The notes below the pieces were generated by a model. That model saw nothing but the letters and a program-made list of their open reading frames with translations, made no database searches and had not been told where the DNA came from. Of a stretch of 64,000 nucleotides of DNA, positions 34,094 to 43,761 are shown one piece after another. The DNA comes from Paracoccaceae bacterium (GTDB taxonomy: Bacteria; Pseudomonadota; Alphaproteobacteria; Rhodobacterales; Rhodobacteraceae). Both the position numbers and the translations under genes were made by a program. Location: NCBI GenBank assembly GCA_028097405.1, contig JAOHEK010000001.1, positions 1 to 64,000 of the forward strand, in the 5' to 3' direction. The first letter of the stretch is position 1. Each line of letters begins with the position of its first letter.

Positions 34094-35341
34094 ATGCTTC
34101 TGGTCAGAAACCGAAACTATCGCATGTTCTTCTCAGCCGCCGGGATTTCCAACCTCGGTGATGGCATCTCTGCACTTGCCTTTCCTTGGCTGGCGACCCT
34201 CATCACCCGCGATCCGTTTCTGATCGGCCTTGTCGCAGCCGCCGGGCGCCTACCGTGGCTGTTATTCGCCCTGCCCGCAGGCGTGATCACCGATCGGGTC
34301 AACCGTCAAAGCTTGATGGTGCGCGCTGATCTCTTCCGGTTGGCGCTGACATTCGGCGTCGTCGCGATGGTGCTTTCCGCTCCGCCCCTACCGCTTGCAG
34401 ATCAGGCCAGCACGGCACTTTCCATGATCGTAGGGCTTGCCGCCGCCGCGTTCCTATTAGGCACTGCCGAGGTCTTTCGCGACAACGCCGCACAAACCGC
34501 CATGCCACAAGTCGTCGACAAGGCCGACCTTGAGGCTGCCAATGGCCAGCTTTGGTCGATCGAACAGATCATGGGGCAGTTCATCGGACCACCACTTGCC
34601 GGGCTTCTGATTGCATTCGCCATTCCCCTGCCGTTCCTGTTCGACGCGGCAACCTTTGGCGTCGCGGCCCTGCTCATCTGGCTGGTCACCATGCGCGATG
34701 TGCCGCTCGCTCCCAAAACCACCAGTTTTCGCGCCCAGTTCATGGAAGGGGCGGTGTGGATGCGAGGTCACAAGGTGATCCTAACCTTCGCGATTATGCT
34801 GTCGGTTCTGAACTTCGTCACCTTCGGCGTCCTCGCAACTCTGGTTCTCTTCAGTCAGGACGTGCTGGGCCTCACCGCCACGGGGCATGGGCTGTTGTTG
34901 TCGGCAGGCGCTTTGGGTGCCGTGATCGGTGGCCTCACCGGACCTGCCCTTGTCAAAGCCATCGGCGCCCGCCGCGTAATCGTAACGTCCCTCGCAATAT
35001 TTTTTCCGGCCTTTCTGGTGATCGGTCTCAGTTCACATCCCGTGGTCGCCGCTGCCGCGATTGCCAGCCTCTGGGGTGCAGGCATGATCTGGAATGTGGT
35101 GACGGTTTCCTTGCGCCAACGGGTGATCCCGCCCGAACTTCTGGGCCGGGTCAACTCGATTTACCGCTTCTTTGGCTGGGGCTCGATCCCGCTAGGCGCA
35201 CTCACCATGGGAGCCATCGTCGCTATATTCGAGCCGACCTTCGGGCGCGATACAGCCCTGCGCCTGCCGTTCTTCATCGCCAGCGGGATCACCGTCCTTC
35301 TGTTGCTTTATGCGATGCTTAAGGTTCGCCTAGACGACTGA
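34094..35341 (+). CDS. MFS transporter, EntS/multidrug-exporter-like
   Basis: 415 aa with about twelve membrane spans. N-terminal LLVRNRNYRMFFSAAGISNLGDGIS and the span 2-3 loop GVITDRVNRQSLMV are typical of the EntS/MefA-type exporters, as is FRDNAAQTAMPQVV. Substrate unknown. It lies between the IS-interrupted prfB and the converging PBP1A gene. Confidence 0.85.
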   Translation: MLLVRNRNYRMFFSAAGISNLGDGISALAFPWLATLITRDPFLIGLVAAAGRLPWLLFALPAGVITDRVNRQSLMVRADLFRLALTFGVVAMVLSAPPLPLADQASTALSMIVGLAAAAFLLGTAEVFRDNAAQTAMPQVVDKADLEAANGQLWSIEQIMGQFIGPPLAGLLIAFAIPLPFLFDAATFGVAALLIWLVTMRDVPLAPKTTSFRAQFMEGAVWMRGHKVILTFAIMLSVLNFVTFGVLATLVLFSQDVLGLTATGHGLLLSAGALGAVIGGLTGPALVKAIGARRVIVTSLAIFFPAFLVIGLSSHPVVAAAAIASLWGAGMIWNVVTVSLRQRVIPPELLGRVNSIYRFFGWGSIPLGALTMGAIVAIFEPTFGRDTALRLPFFIASGITVLLLLYAMLKVRLDD

Positions 35342-35411
35342 ACAAAGGACACAGCCCGCAGATTTCAGACAAAAAACCGCGCAAATAAGCCAAATACGGG
35401 CTCTTTTCCGT

Positions 35412-37925
35412 TTAATACAAACTGCCCGACGAAATTTCGCTGGTGGTCGCTTGTTTCGGGATGGTCACGATCCTGCCCGAGCCCGTTTCGATTTGGGTCG
35501 GCACATCGCTCAGCAGTTCTTCTGTGTATAGCGGCAAGTTCGCGCCCATGGCAAATCCACCATCAAACGCAATGCCGAAGACCGGTTGTTCGCCTTCGCG
35601 GAAATATTCGGACACCACGTTTTCACCGCGGGCATTATCTGGCAATCGCGCGCCATTATAGCGATCAATGTTGATAAACCGCCCACCGGGCGGAATGGCA
35701 AACCGACCACCACCGTATTTCGCAACGGCCTTTTCCATGAACTTCTGGAACACCGGTCCGCACATTTTGCCACCAGATGCTTTGCTTCCCAAGGGCTCTG
35801 GCTGATCGTACCCGATGTAACACCCCGCCGCGATGGTCGAGGTGAACCCGACAAACCAGACGTCACGCGCATCATTGGTCGTACCCGTCTTGCCTGCTGT
35901 CGGCACGCCCAGGTTCACAGCCCCTGCAGCGGTGCCGCGTTCCACCACACCACGCATCATCGAGGTCAACTGATAGGCTGTGATTGGGTTCATCACCTGT
36001 TTGCGGTTCGACTTGATGCCGGGCAGCTTGCCACCGGCAAGTTCGCGGTTCTCGCAATCTGCGCAGGTGCGCTGATCGTGGCGGTAAATCGTTGTACCCC
36101 AGCGGTCTTGCACCCGGTCAACAAGCGTCGGTTCCACGCGTTCGCCGCCATTGGCGAACATCGCATAAGCCGACACCATCTTGAAAAGCGTGGTTTCTTG
36201 GCTGCCTAGCGCATTGGCCAAAAACGGATCCATGCGATCATAGACCCCGAAGCGTTCCGCATAACCTGCAACCACAGGCATGCCCACTTCTTCGGCCAAA
36301 CGCACCGTCATCAGGTTCCGCGAGCGTTCGATACCCGTCCTAAGCGGCGTTGGTCCATAAAACCGGTTCGAAGCGTTCTTGGGTCGCCAAATCCCACCGT
36401 TGCCCGTCTCGACTTCAATCGGTGCGTCGATGACGATCGTCGCTGGCGTAAACCCGGAATCCAAAGCCGCCGCGTAAACGAAAGGCTTAAACGACGATCC
36501 CGGCTGGCGCAGACCTTGGGTTGCACGGTTGAAGTTCGATGCTTGGTACGAAAACCCACCTTGCATCGCCAGAACACGACCTGTGTTCACATCCATCGCC
36601 GTAAAGCCGCCCTGCACTCCGGGAATTTGGCGCAAAGAAAATACCGGATCATCAGCCGAGCCACCTTCGTGGCGCACATAGATCACATCGCCAACACTTA
36701 GAATGTCGCTCGCAACATTCGCACCTCGGATCCAACCCAAATCCTCGGGCGTGATGAAATGCCCGTCGGCACCATCGTCCCAACCTTCAACACCCACACG
36801 GGCCGAATTGGGCCCAACATTAAGCACCACGGCCGGATACCAATCGACCACATCGCGGGCCAGCTTCGGTGTGTTCGACAAGGCTTCGCGCCAGTCTGCT
36901 GCCAGCGCCTCTGGGTCAATCAAAGCCGACGCACCGCGCCATTCGCCTTGCGCTCGGTCATACTGTTCCAAAGCTTCCCGCAAGGCCGCTGCCGCAATCG
37001 CCTGCATGTCGGGATCAACGGTTGCGCGGATCGTTAGACCGGCAGCTTTAAACCCGTCTTGTCCGAAATCCCGGCTTAGCTGACGGCTGATTTCTTCCGT
37101 AAAGTAATCCCGCGATGGCAGCTTAGTCGCGAATGACTCGCGATCACCCGCTTGCACGGTCAACAAAGGCGCAACCCGCGCCTCTTCAAACGTCACGTCT
37201 TCCAGAAACCCGTTCTGCCACATCTCGCGCAGCACAAAGTTCCGCCGTGTGACGGCGCGTTCCAATTCCCGCACCGGATGATATGTGGATGGCGCTTTCG
37301 GCAAGGCGGCCAAATAAGCCGCTTCCTGTGCGTTCAACTCGTTCAGCGTCTTGTTGAAATAGGTCTGAGCCGCCGCGGCCACCCCATAAGCGTTTTGACC
37401 CAAGAAGATTTCGTTCAGGTAGATCTCAAGAATTTTTTCACGCCCGATCGTGTTGACCATCCGAGTGGCCTGAATGACCTCTTTGATCTTGCGTTCAATC
37501 GCACGCTCACTGCCGAAAAAGATGATCTTGGCGACCTGCTGTGGAATGGTCGACGCACCACGTACACTTTCGCCGCGGCTTTCCACAGCCTCGTACAAAG
37601 CCGCCGCTATGCCGCGCAAATCAAAGCCCGCATGTTCGTAAAAGTTCTTATCTTCTGCCGAGATAAAGGCGTTTTTGACCATGTCAGGGATTTCGTCAAA
37701 GGGGATATAGATGCGCCGCTGTTCGGCGTATTCGTCAATAATCCGACCTTCGGGCGAATAAATCCGTGTCAACGTCGGCGGCTGATAGCTGGCCAAAGGG
37801 GCCACTTCGGGCAAATCCCTGCCATAAACATAGAAAATGCCGCCAATCGTCAGCGCCGCCATCACAAGCCCAAGCGTGACCATCGTAAAGATCGCGCCGA
37901 AAAATGAGAACATAAACCGTATCAC
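35412..37925 (-). CDS. mrcA: Penicillin-binding protein 1A
   Basis: Start set at GTG 37925 (VIRFMFSFFGAIFTMVTLGLV), which has GGTGGAG upstream and opens directly into the membrane anchor; the track start at 38012 adds an unlikely hydrophilic leader. 837 aa. Glycosyltransferase family 51 (about residues 55-230): AEDKNFYEHAGFDLRG, GASTIPQQVAK. Transpeptidase: GSSFKPFVYA with nucleophile Ser, SRN motif (ERSRNLMTV) and GKTGTTND. An OB-like insert lies between. It polymerises and cross-links peptidoglycan. Located directly downstream of the amidase gene, a conserved alphaproteobacterial pairing. Confidence 0.95.
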   Translation of the reverse strand: MIRFMFSFFGAIFTMVTLGLVMAALTIGGIFYVYGRDLPEVAPLASYQPPTLTRIYSPEGRIIDEYAEQRRIYIPFDEIPDMVKNAFISAEDKNFYEHAGFDLRGIAAALYEAVESRGESVRGASTIPQQVAKIIFFGSERAIERKIKEVIQATRMVNTIGREKILEIYLNEIFLGQNAYGVAAAAQTYFNKTLNELNAQEAAYLAALPKAPSTYHPVRELERAVTRRNFVLREMWQNGFLEDVTFEEARVAPLLTVQAGDRESFATKLPSRDYFTEEISRQLSRDFGQDGFKAAGLTIRATVDPDMQAIAAAALREALEQYDRAQGEWRGASALIDPEALAADWREALSNTPKLARDVVDWYPAVVLNVGPNSARVGVEGWDDGADGHFITPEDLGWIRGANVASDILSVGDVIYVRHEGGSADDPVFSLRQIPGVQGGFTAMDVNTGRVLAMQGGFSYQASNFNRATQGLRQPGSSFKPFVYAAALDSGFTPATIVIDAPIEVETGNGGIWRPKNASNRFYGPTPLRTGIERSRNLMTVRLAEEVGMPVVAGYAERFGVYDRMDPFLANALGSQETTLFKMVSAYAMFANGGERVEPTLVDRVQDRWGTTIYRHDQRTCADCENRELAGGKLPGIKSNRKQVMNPITAYQLTSMMRGVVERGTAAGAVNLGVPTAGKTGTTNDARDVWFVGFTSTIAAGCYIGYDQPEPLGSKASGGKMCGPVFQKFMEKAVAKYGGGRFAIPPGGRFINIDRYNGARLPDNARGENVVSEYFREGEQPVFGIAFDGGFAMGANLPLYTEELLSDVPTQIETGSGRIVTIPKQATTSEISSGSLY

Positions 37926-38021
37926 GGAAACTCCACCTTCACGTTGGGCCACATGCCGTTGAAGGTTGTTATATGGGGTTCGTCGCGCATGGTCAAAAGG
38001 GACACGCGGCATTTAGCCGGT

Positions 38022-39191
38022 TCATTTGCGTAAAGATTGGCCAAGAATTGCGTCCTCCTGAAGCCATTGCTGCAATCCGTCGCGAATAGCGAAAGCCGCT
38101 TCGGTCTGCCATTCCGAGGACGTCAGCCGTGCCAGATCAGCATTTGATGACAAAAAACCCAATTCAATAAGGACCGAAGGGATGTCTGCAGCCCTTAGAA
38201 CAGCGAAATCGCCTTGCCGTTCGGGGCGCGAATTCACCGCCAGTCCAGAGGCACCGAACGCTTCGATCAGGGTCAACGATAGGGCTGCGGCGCGCGGGTC
38301 GGTGTCTTGTCTTTGCAACGCCATCAACGCCATCGCAAGTTGATCGCTTGTGCCGCTTAGGTCCACACCCTTCAAAATATCGTCCGTATCACCGCGCTGA
38401 GACTGGCGATCATCAGCATCGGCAGCTGCGTCACCGGCCAACGTATAGATCGTAATGCCCGAAGCCCGCCCAAAGTCTGCGGCCAATCGATCCGCATGAA
38501 GCGACAAGAACACATCCGCTTTGGCCGCGCGTGCGCGGCTCAGACGTTCGTCAAGGGGCACGAAAATATCTGTCTCGCGGGTCAAAACGACGTCAAACGC
38601 CGTGGTTGCTTCCAGTTCATCGCGTAGCTTAAGCGCAAATTCCAACATCAGGTCTGCTTCGTTCAGCTCGCCCGCATCGGCGCCCGGATCGCGGCCACCG
38701 TGGCCAGGATCAATCATTACGACAGGCCTGGCTTTAATCGGCGGTTCGACAGCGACGTCCAAGGGTTTGGCAAGGTCCAGAAATTCAGCCGCCGAGGCAG
38801 GGGCAAGCGACAGTTCAAGCCGTGACGATCCATCCTCGATCGTGATCATTTCGGCCGTATCCACCATTAAGGGTTCACGCAAAAACACAATGATCCGCGA
38901 CACCTCAGGGCTGTGACGTTCGGCTGTGATCTCTGAAATCGATTGTGACCGCGAAACCGGCATCTCACCCAAATCAACACCGCTGATTTCAAGCACCAGT
39001 CGTGGCGGCTCACCAGCCACCCAGACCTTCCACGGCACCGCCGAACTCAGCGGCACATCGACCTTAACCGCCCCACCGTCGTCGCGAATGGACAACGCAC
39101 CCGTTAAACGCGGTGCGTCATCATCGGCAAAGCCCATGCCTGCCGAAAGCATAACGGTTAACACCGCCAGCGCTGTTCTTAATCTACCCAT
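38022..39191 (-). CDS. amiC: N-acetylmuramoyl-L-alanine amidase (AmiC type)
   Basis: 389 aa with a signal peptide (LAVLTVMLSAGMGFA), an AMIN domain (about residues 30-120, septal targeting) and an Amidase_3 zinc hydrolase: MIDPGHGGRDPGAD, LNEADLMLEFA, FLSLHADR and VLIELGFLSSNADL hold the zinc ligands and catalytic glutamate. It splits septal peptidoglycan during daughter-cell separation. The gene lies 96 bp upstream of PBP1A on the same strand. Confidence 0.93.
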   Translation of the reverse strand: MGRLRTALAVLTVMLSAGMGFADDDAPRLTGALSIRDDGGAVKVDVPLSSAVPWKVWVAGEPPRLVLEISGVDLGEMPVSRSQSISEITAERHSPEVSRIIVFLREPLMVDTAEMITIEDGSSRLELSLAPASAAEFLDLAKPLDVAVEPPIKARPVVMIDPGHGGRDPGADAGELNEADLMLEFALKLRDELEATTAFDVVLTRETDIFVPLDERLSRARAAKADVFLSLHADRLAADFGRASGITIYTLAGDAAADADDRQSQRGDTDDILKGVDLSGTSDQLAMALMALQRQDTDPRAAALSLTLIEAFGASGLAVNSRPERQGDFAVLRAADIPSVLIELGFLSSNADLARLTSSEWQTEAAFAIRDGLQQWLQEDAILGQSLRK

Positions 39192-39249
39192 CTGCCTCGG
39201 GGCCTTTTTTCACCACGTTACCTCGAAACCTCACCCAGACGAAACAAAT

Positions 39250-40401
39250 TTAGTCGACAAAACCTTTCGCGACCATAAACGTTTTCAAACGGCTCAACCC
39301 TTCTTCGATATCATCGGTCGATCGCGCATAAGAAAACCGTAACGTGCCTTGCCCGCGCGCCTTATCGAAATCAAGGCCCGGTGTCACGGCCACACCCGCT
39401 TGTGCCAAAATCTCGGCTGCAAAAGCACGGGCGTTCGTCGTCAGTTCGGACACATCTGCATAGACGTAAAACGCCCCATCGGGGGGCGCGATCCGGTCAA
39501 ATCCGGCGGCGTCCAGACCCTTTAGCATCAGCGCACGGTTGGTCTTGTAGACATCGATATTGGCCTGCAATTCCGCGTCACACTCCATCGCCGCCAAAGC
39601 CGCCACTTGGCTAGCGTGCGGCGCGCAGATGAACATGTTTTGTGCCAGACGTTCAATCGTGCGCACATGATCTTCGGGCACCACCATCCAGCCCACGCGC
39701 CAACCGGTCATCGAGAAATACTTGGAAAACGAATTGATCACATAGACGTCGTCCGTCACCTCCAACGCCGAAACGGCGCGCTGGCCGTATTCCAGCCCGT
39801 GGTAAATCTCATCTGACACGAAAGACGCACCTTTGGCCGCGGTCGCCTCGATCAAGGCCGTTAAGGCCGGGCCGTCCAACATCGTTCCCGTTGGATTGGC
39901 AGGCGATGCGGCGATCAAGCCTTGGATGTTGTCGGGTAATGTCTCGGGCGTCGGTTGATGGCGATCTTCAAGACGCGTCGGGATATCGACCGGCGTCAGG
40001 CTTAACGCGCTTAGGATCTGCCGGTAGGACGGATAGCCCGGCGCGCCCAATGCCACCCGGTCGCCCGCTTCGAACAAAGCTGTAAACGCCAGCAAAAATG
40101 CCCCCGACGATCCCGCGGTGACGATCACGCGGCTTGGCGATAAATCCAAATCATACCGCGTGCCGTAAAGGGCCGCGATCTTGGCCCGCAATTCAGGCAA
40201 ACCCAAAGCCACCGTATAACCAAGCGCGCCCCTATCCATCGCATCCGCCAAAGCCCGCCGCGCGCCGATGGGAGCCGGAGTGCCGGGCTGGCCGACTTCC
40301 ATGTGTATAATGTGGCGCCCTGACGCTTCGGCGCGCGCGGCGGCCTCCATCACATCCATAACTATGAAGGCATCCACATCGGATCGTTTGGACAGGCGCA
40401 T
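39250..40401 (-). CDS. PLP-dependent aminotransferase, class I/II
   Basis: 383 aa of the aspartate aminotransferase fold. PLP lysine in NSFSKYFSMTGWRVGWMV, cofactor-contact ASPANPTGTML and SDEIYHGLEY, and the C-terminal Arg in TLRFSYARSTDDIEEGL for substrate carboxylate. Branch suggests a general alpha-amino acid donor enzyme; the precise substrate cannot be assigned. Divergent from the DsbA-like gene across 196 bp without clear regulatory motifs. Confidence 0.88.
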   Translation of the reverse strand: MRLSKRSDVDAFIVMDVMEAAARAEASGRHIIHMEVGQPGTPAPIGARRALADAMDRGALGYTVALGLPELRAKIAALYGTRYDLDLSPSRVIVTAGSSGAFLLAFTALFEAGDRVALGAPGYPSYRQILSALSLTPVDIPTRLEDRHQPTPETLPDNIQGLIAASPANPTGTMLDGPALTALIEATAAKGASFVSDEIYHGLEYGQRAVSALEVTDDVYVINSFSKYFSMTGWRVGWMVVPEDHVRTIERLAQNMFICAPHASQVAALAAMECDAELQANIDVYKTNRALMLKGLDAAGFDRIAPPDGAFYVYADVSELTTNARAFAAEILAQAGVAVTPGLDFDKARGQGTLRFSYARSTDDIEEGLSRLKTFMVAKGFVD

Positions 40402-40597
40402 GACGGCTACTCACTTTGGGCCAGACTGCTCTGCCCGGCAGGCCACCCAAGGTCAATGGCCCAACCGGCCCCCCGTGACAATTCGTGCGCCTGACAACTC
40501 GCAAACGTCACAAGAACGTGAGGTCACTGCAACAACAGTCGCTTGCACTTTGTGCAACGTCTGGCATTGTTGCGACGCTCTTTGCACAGGTGGACTC

Positions 40598-41350
40598 ATG
40601 AAACGCGCCCTTATTTCCATGCTTTTTGCCGTCGTTGCCGCTGGCAGCGCCCATGCCCTTGATATCGAAAGCATGACTGACGAAGAACGGTCCATCTTTC
40701 GCGAGGAAATCCGCGCCTATCTGCTGGACAATCCCGAAGTGCTGATGGAAGCGATCGGCGTTCTGGAACAGCGTCGCGAGCAAGAGGCGGCCAACCTTGA
40801 CGTCGACCTTCTGGCACAAAACCGCGACGACATATTTGATGACGGTTACAGCTTTGTCGGAGGCAACCCCGACGGCGATGTCACCGTTGTCGAATTTCTG
40901 GATTACCGCTGCGGCTTTTGCAAACGCGCCTTCCCGGCCATTCAGGAACTTTTGGCGACCGATGGCAACATCCGCCTAATTGTCAAAGAATTCCCGATCT
41001 TGGGCGAAGAAAGCGCATTGGCTTCGCGCTATGCCATCGCCGCGAAAGAGGTCGCTGGCGATGCGGCCTATAAAGACATCCACGACCTTCTGATGCTGCA
41101 TAATGGTAGCGTCAGCGCAGGCTTTCTGGCCCGCACGTCACGTGAATTGGGTCTGGACCACGGAGCCATCGCCGAACAGATGGAAAGCCCCGAAGTCGAA
41201 AGCATCATCAGCACCAACCGCGCCCTTGCGCAACGCTTGCAAATCCAAGGCACGCCCAGCTTCATCATGGGCGAGAACTTCGTGCGCGGTTTTGTCGAGC
41301 TGGACCAGATGCGCGCGATTGTAGACCAGATCAGAGCCGAGCAGGGTTAG
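40598..41350 (+). CDS. DsbA-family thiol-disulfide oxidoreductase
   Basis: 250 aa from ATG 40598, where a signal peptide starts (MKRALISMLFAVVAAGSAHA); the longer track ORF from 40268 is antisense to the aminotransferase. An N-terminal helical segment (residues 22-75, ERSIFREEIRAYLLDNPEVLMEA) as in ScsC/Com1-like proteins, then a thioredoxin fold with active site CGFC (105-108) and cis-Pro in IQGTPSFIMG. It likely oxidises or isomerises disulfides of exported proteins. Confidence 0.9.
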   Translation: MKRALISMLFAVVAAGSAHALDIESMTDEERSIFREEIRAYLLDNPEVLMEAIGVLEQRREQEAANLDVDLLAQNRDDIFDDGYSFVGGNPDGDVTVVEFLDYRCGFCKRAFPAIQELLATDGNIRLIVKEFPILGEESALASRYAIAAKEVAGDAAYKDIHDLLMLHNGSVSAGFLARTSRELGLDHGAIAEQMESPEVESIISTNRALAQRLQIQGTPSFIMGENFVRGFVELDQMRAIVDQIRAEQG

Positions 41351-41564
41351 GCTTGGGGCGGTCGGTGGTTTGGAAGATCGCCAACCATAATTGGACATCA
41401 ACGGGACTTCATCGTTAGGTCCGCTTTGCAGGACGACGTTGGCTTACGCTTGCTCTTCCGAAGGTCTGCTTCTCACGAAAGGTATTACTGCCCACGGTTT
41501 GATTTAGGAGGCGAAATCCGTAGTGTTGCCGTTTAAGGGGCAACGAGAAAAGAGGAAGTGCATT

Positions 41565-42455
41565 ATGCTTGCGCAATACCGCTGGTGCTTCATCGCCATA
41601 TTTCTTGCGGCCCCAGCAGTCGCCAAAGACTCTTTGGAGCATATCCGAAGTCAATTGATGGAGATTACTGGTTGGTCCGAGCTTTGCGAGGTTACGGACT
41701 GCGATCAATTTCCCGTGGGCTACAATACCTATGCCTTCGGACCCTCGGTGTATTACTTTCCGACAATGTCTTCGATGACGGTTAGGCCGCCAAATGTTCT
41801 GCGCGGTGGAGTGAAAGCAGGACGCTTTTATGAGTTGGACAGCAAGGAAACGGTCCAGCGGTCTTTGAGCATTTCTGGCGGTACAACTATCCCAGGCTGC
41901 TGCCATCATTTGCTAACGTTTTACGGATTGGCCGATGCGATGCCCACGTTCAGGGAACGCCCGGACGGGAACAGGATGCCATCGGCTTGGACGATGATCA
42001 CGTCCTTTGATCAACCACGCATAAGATCGGCAAGGCGCCAGCGTCTTGGATATGGCGACAAGCGGATTCCGACGATCCGTAACCTAATTGGAGATGACCC
42101 GCTTTCCTACAATGACGATTTTTGGCTGCTATCATTCCACGAGCCGGATGCAAGGAACATCAGATATTTCGAGGTGCTATCGAAGCGCCAAATGTTGAAC
42201 GGACATTTTGTTTACGCCGCTTGCCACAGGACTTGTTCGTTCAGGACTTTGAGGCTGGAAGAAACGGTCGATGAAGTGAGACCACATCTGTTTCTTGGAG
42301 AGATGCTGTTGACCGGCGAGAATATGTTTTTGTGTTCATCGGAAGAACTGACAATTGGCTGTGATCCGGCACCTGAAATATTCGACCAAGTCGCTGTGAT
42401 GCTTGCGCTTATCGAAGGAATGTTTGACGCGGCGGCGATTTTTCCGGGGAAATGA
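41565..42455 (+). CDS. Secreted protein of unknown function, cysteine-rich
   Basis: 296 aa from ATG 41565, which has AGAGGAAG upstream and opens a signal peptide (MLAQYRWCFIAIFLAAPAVA). The mature part has paired cysteines (LCEVTDC, GCCHH, ACHRTC, LCSSEELTIGC), consistent with disulfides made in the periplasm. I recognise no family. Its composition is slightly less GC-rich than neighbours, and it stands alone between dsbA-like and ispG genes, so it may be acquired. Its neighbour DsbA-like protein could fold it; this is only proximity. Confidence 0.65.
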   Translation: MLAQYRWCFIAIFLAAPAVAKDSLEHIRSQLMEITGWSELCEVTDCDQFPVGYNTYAFGPSVYYFPTMSSMTVRPPNVLRGGVKAGRFYELDSKETVQRSLSISGGTTIPGCCHHLLTFYGLADAMPTFRERPDGNRMPSAWTMITSFDQPRIRSARRQRLGYGDKRIPTIRNLIGDDPLSYNDDFWLLSFHEPDARNIRYFEVLSKRQMLNGHFVYAACHRTCSFRTLRLEETVDEVRPHLFLGEMLLTGENMFLCSSEELTIGCDPAPEIFDQVAVMLALIEGMFDAAAIFPGK

Positions 42456-42583
42456 CATACTCCCGAAAACTGCGATTCAACGATCGCCAGCACTTGAAAG
42501 CCGTCATTCCGTTTGATTGTAGCATCGGTAAAGTGGGCTCAAAGCCGACGTTCAATCCGCCAAACTAAACACACCCAACCACC

Positions 42584-43705
42584 CTACTCCGCCGCCTGTT
42601 CGGCCGCCTCAATCTCAGCCGCCTTCTTCTCAACCTGTTCCACGATGTGTTCGACCATCTGGTCGTTCGACAACTTGTGGCTTTGCGCCCCCGCCAGATA
42701 GACCATACCCGATCCCGCACCGCCGCCGGTAAAACCGACATCAGTCATCAACGCCTCGCCCGGGCCATTCACCACGCAGCCAATGATCGACAGGCTCATG
42801 GGTGTTTTGATGTGTTCCAGCCGCTTCTCCAACGTCTCGACGGTTTTGATCACGTCGAACCCTTGGCGCGCGCAGGACGGGCAGGAAATGATGTTCACGC
42901 CGCGGTGCCGAAGCCCCAAGGATTTCAAAATCTCATAGCCCACTTTCACTTCTTCCACCGGGTCCGCTGACAGGGACACACGGATCGTGTCGCCAATCCC
43001 CATCCACAACAGGTTACCAAGCCCTATGGCGGACTTGATGGTGCCGCTGGTCAGCCCGCCCGCTTCGGTAATCCCAAGATGGATCGGCGCGTCCGTTGCC
43101 TCGGCCAATTGCTGATAGGCAGCGGCAGCCATGAACACGTCTGAGGCTTTGCAGGAAATCTTGAATTCGTGGAAATCATTGTCTTGCAGGATTTTGATGT
43201 GATCCAGCCCGCTTTCGACCATCGCATCGGGGCAAGGCTCGGCGTATTTGTCCAACAGGTGCTTTTCCAGCGATCCTGCGTTCACACCGATACGGATCGA
43301 ACAGCCATGGTCCTTGGCGGCCTTGATCACCTCGCGCACACGGTCTTCAGACCCGATGTTACCGGGGTTGATCCGAAGGCAGGCCGCACCCGCCTCGGCT
43401 GCTTCAATCGCGCGTTTATAGTGAAAGTGAATGTCGGCCACGATGGGCACCGGGCTTTCGGCGACAATCTGTTTCAACGCAGCTGTACTGGCCTGATCGG
43501 GGGTCGAAATCCGAACGATATCAGCGCCCGCATCCGCCGCCGCCTGAACCTGCGCAACTGTGGCTGCGACGTCCGACGTGTCGGTGTTGGTCATGGTCTG
43601 AACCGTGATCGGCGCATCGCCCCCTACAGGAACATTGCCCACATGGATTTGACGCGATTTGCGCCGATAGATATTGCGCCAAGGACGGATCGAGTTCAGC
43701 GACAT
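42584..43705 (-). CDS. ispG: 4-hydroxy-3-methylbut-2-enyl diphosphate synthase (IspG/GcpE)
   Basis: 373 aa. Makes HMBPP from ME-cPP in the MEP isoprenoid pathway. N-terminal TIM barrel ([35 protein letters not shown]) and C-terminal [4Fe-4S] domain with cluster cysteines [12 protein letters not shown] and [12 protein letters not shown], plus the conserved glutamate in the latter. Standard length for the two-domain bacterial form. Lies downstream of the RodZ-like gene with a 56-bp gap. Confidence 0.97.
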   Translation of the reverse strand: MSLNSIRPWRNIYRRKSRQIHVGNVPVGGDAPITVQTMTNTDTSDVAATVAQVQAAADAGADIVRISTPDQASTAALKQIVAESPVPIVADIHFHYKRAIEAAEAGAACLRINPGNIGSEDRVREVIKAAKDHGCSIRIGVNAGSLEKHLLDKYAEPCPDAMVESGLDHIKILQDNDFHEFKISCKASDVFMAAAAYQQLAEATDAPIHLGITEAGGLTSGTIKSAIGLGNLLWMGIGDTIRVSLSADPVEEVKVGYEILKSLGLRHRGVNIISCPSCARQGFDVIKTVETLEKRLEHIKTPMSLSIIGCVVNGPGEALMTDVGFTGGGAGSGMVYLAGAQSHKLSNDQMVEHIVEQVEKKAAEIEAAEQAAE

Positions 43706-43761
43706 GGGACACCACCTGAATTGCTCGCTGATGACATAAGATGCGAAGGCCGGTTAGGCAA

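Noticed and set aside
40268-40597. N-terminal extension of the DsbA-like ORF
   Set aside because: Antisense to the aminotransferase; signal peptide starts at 40598.
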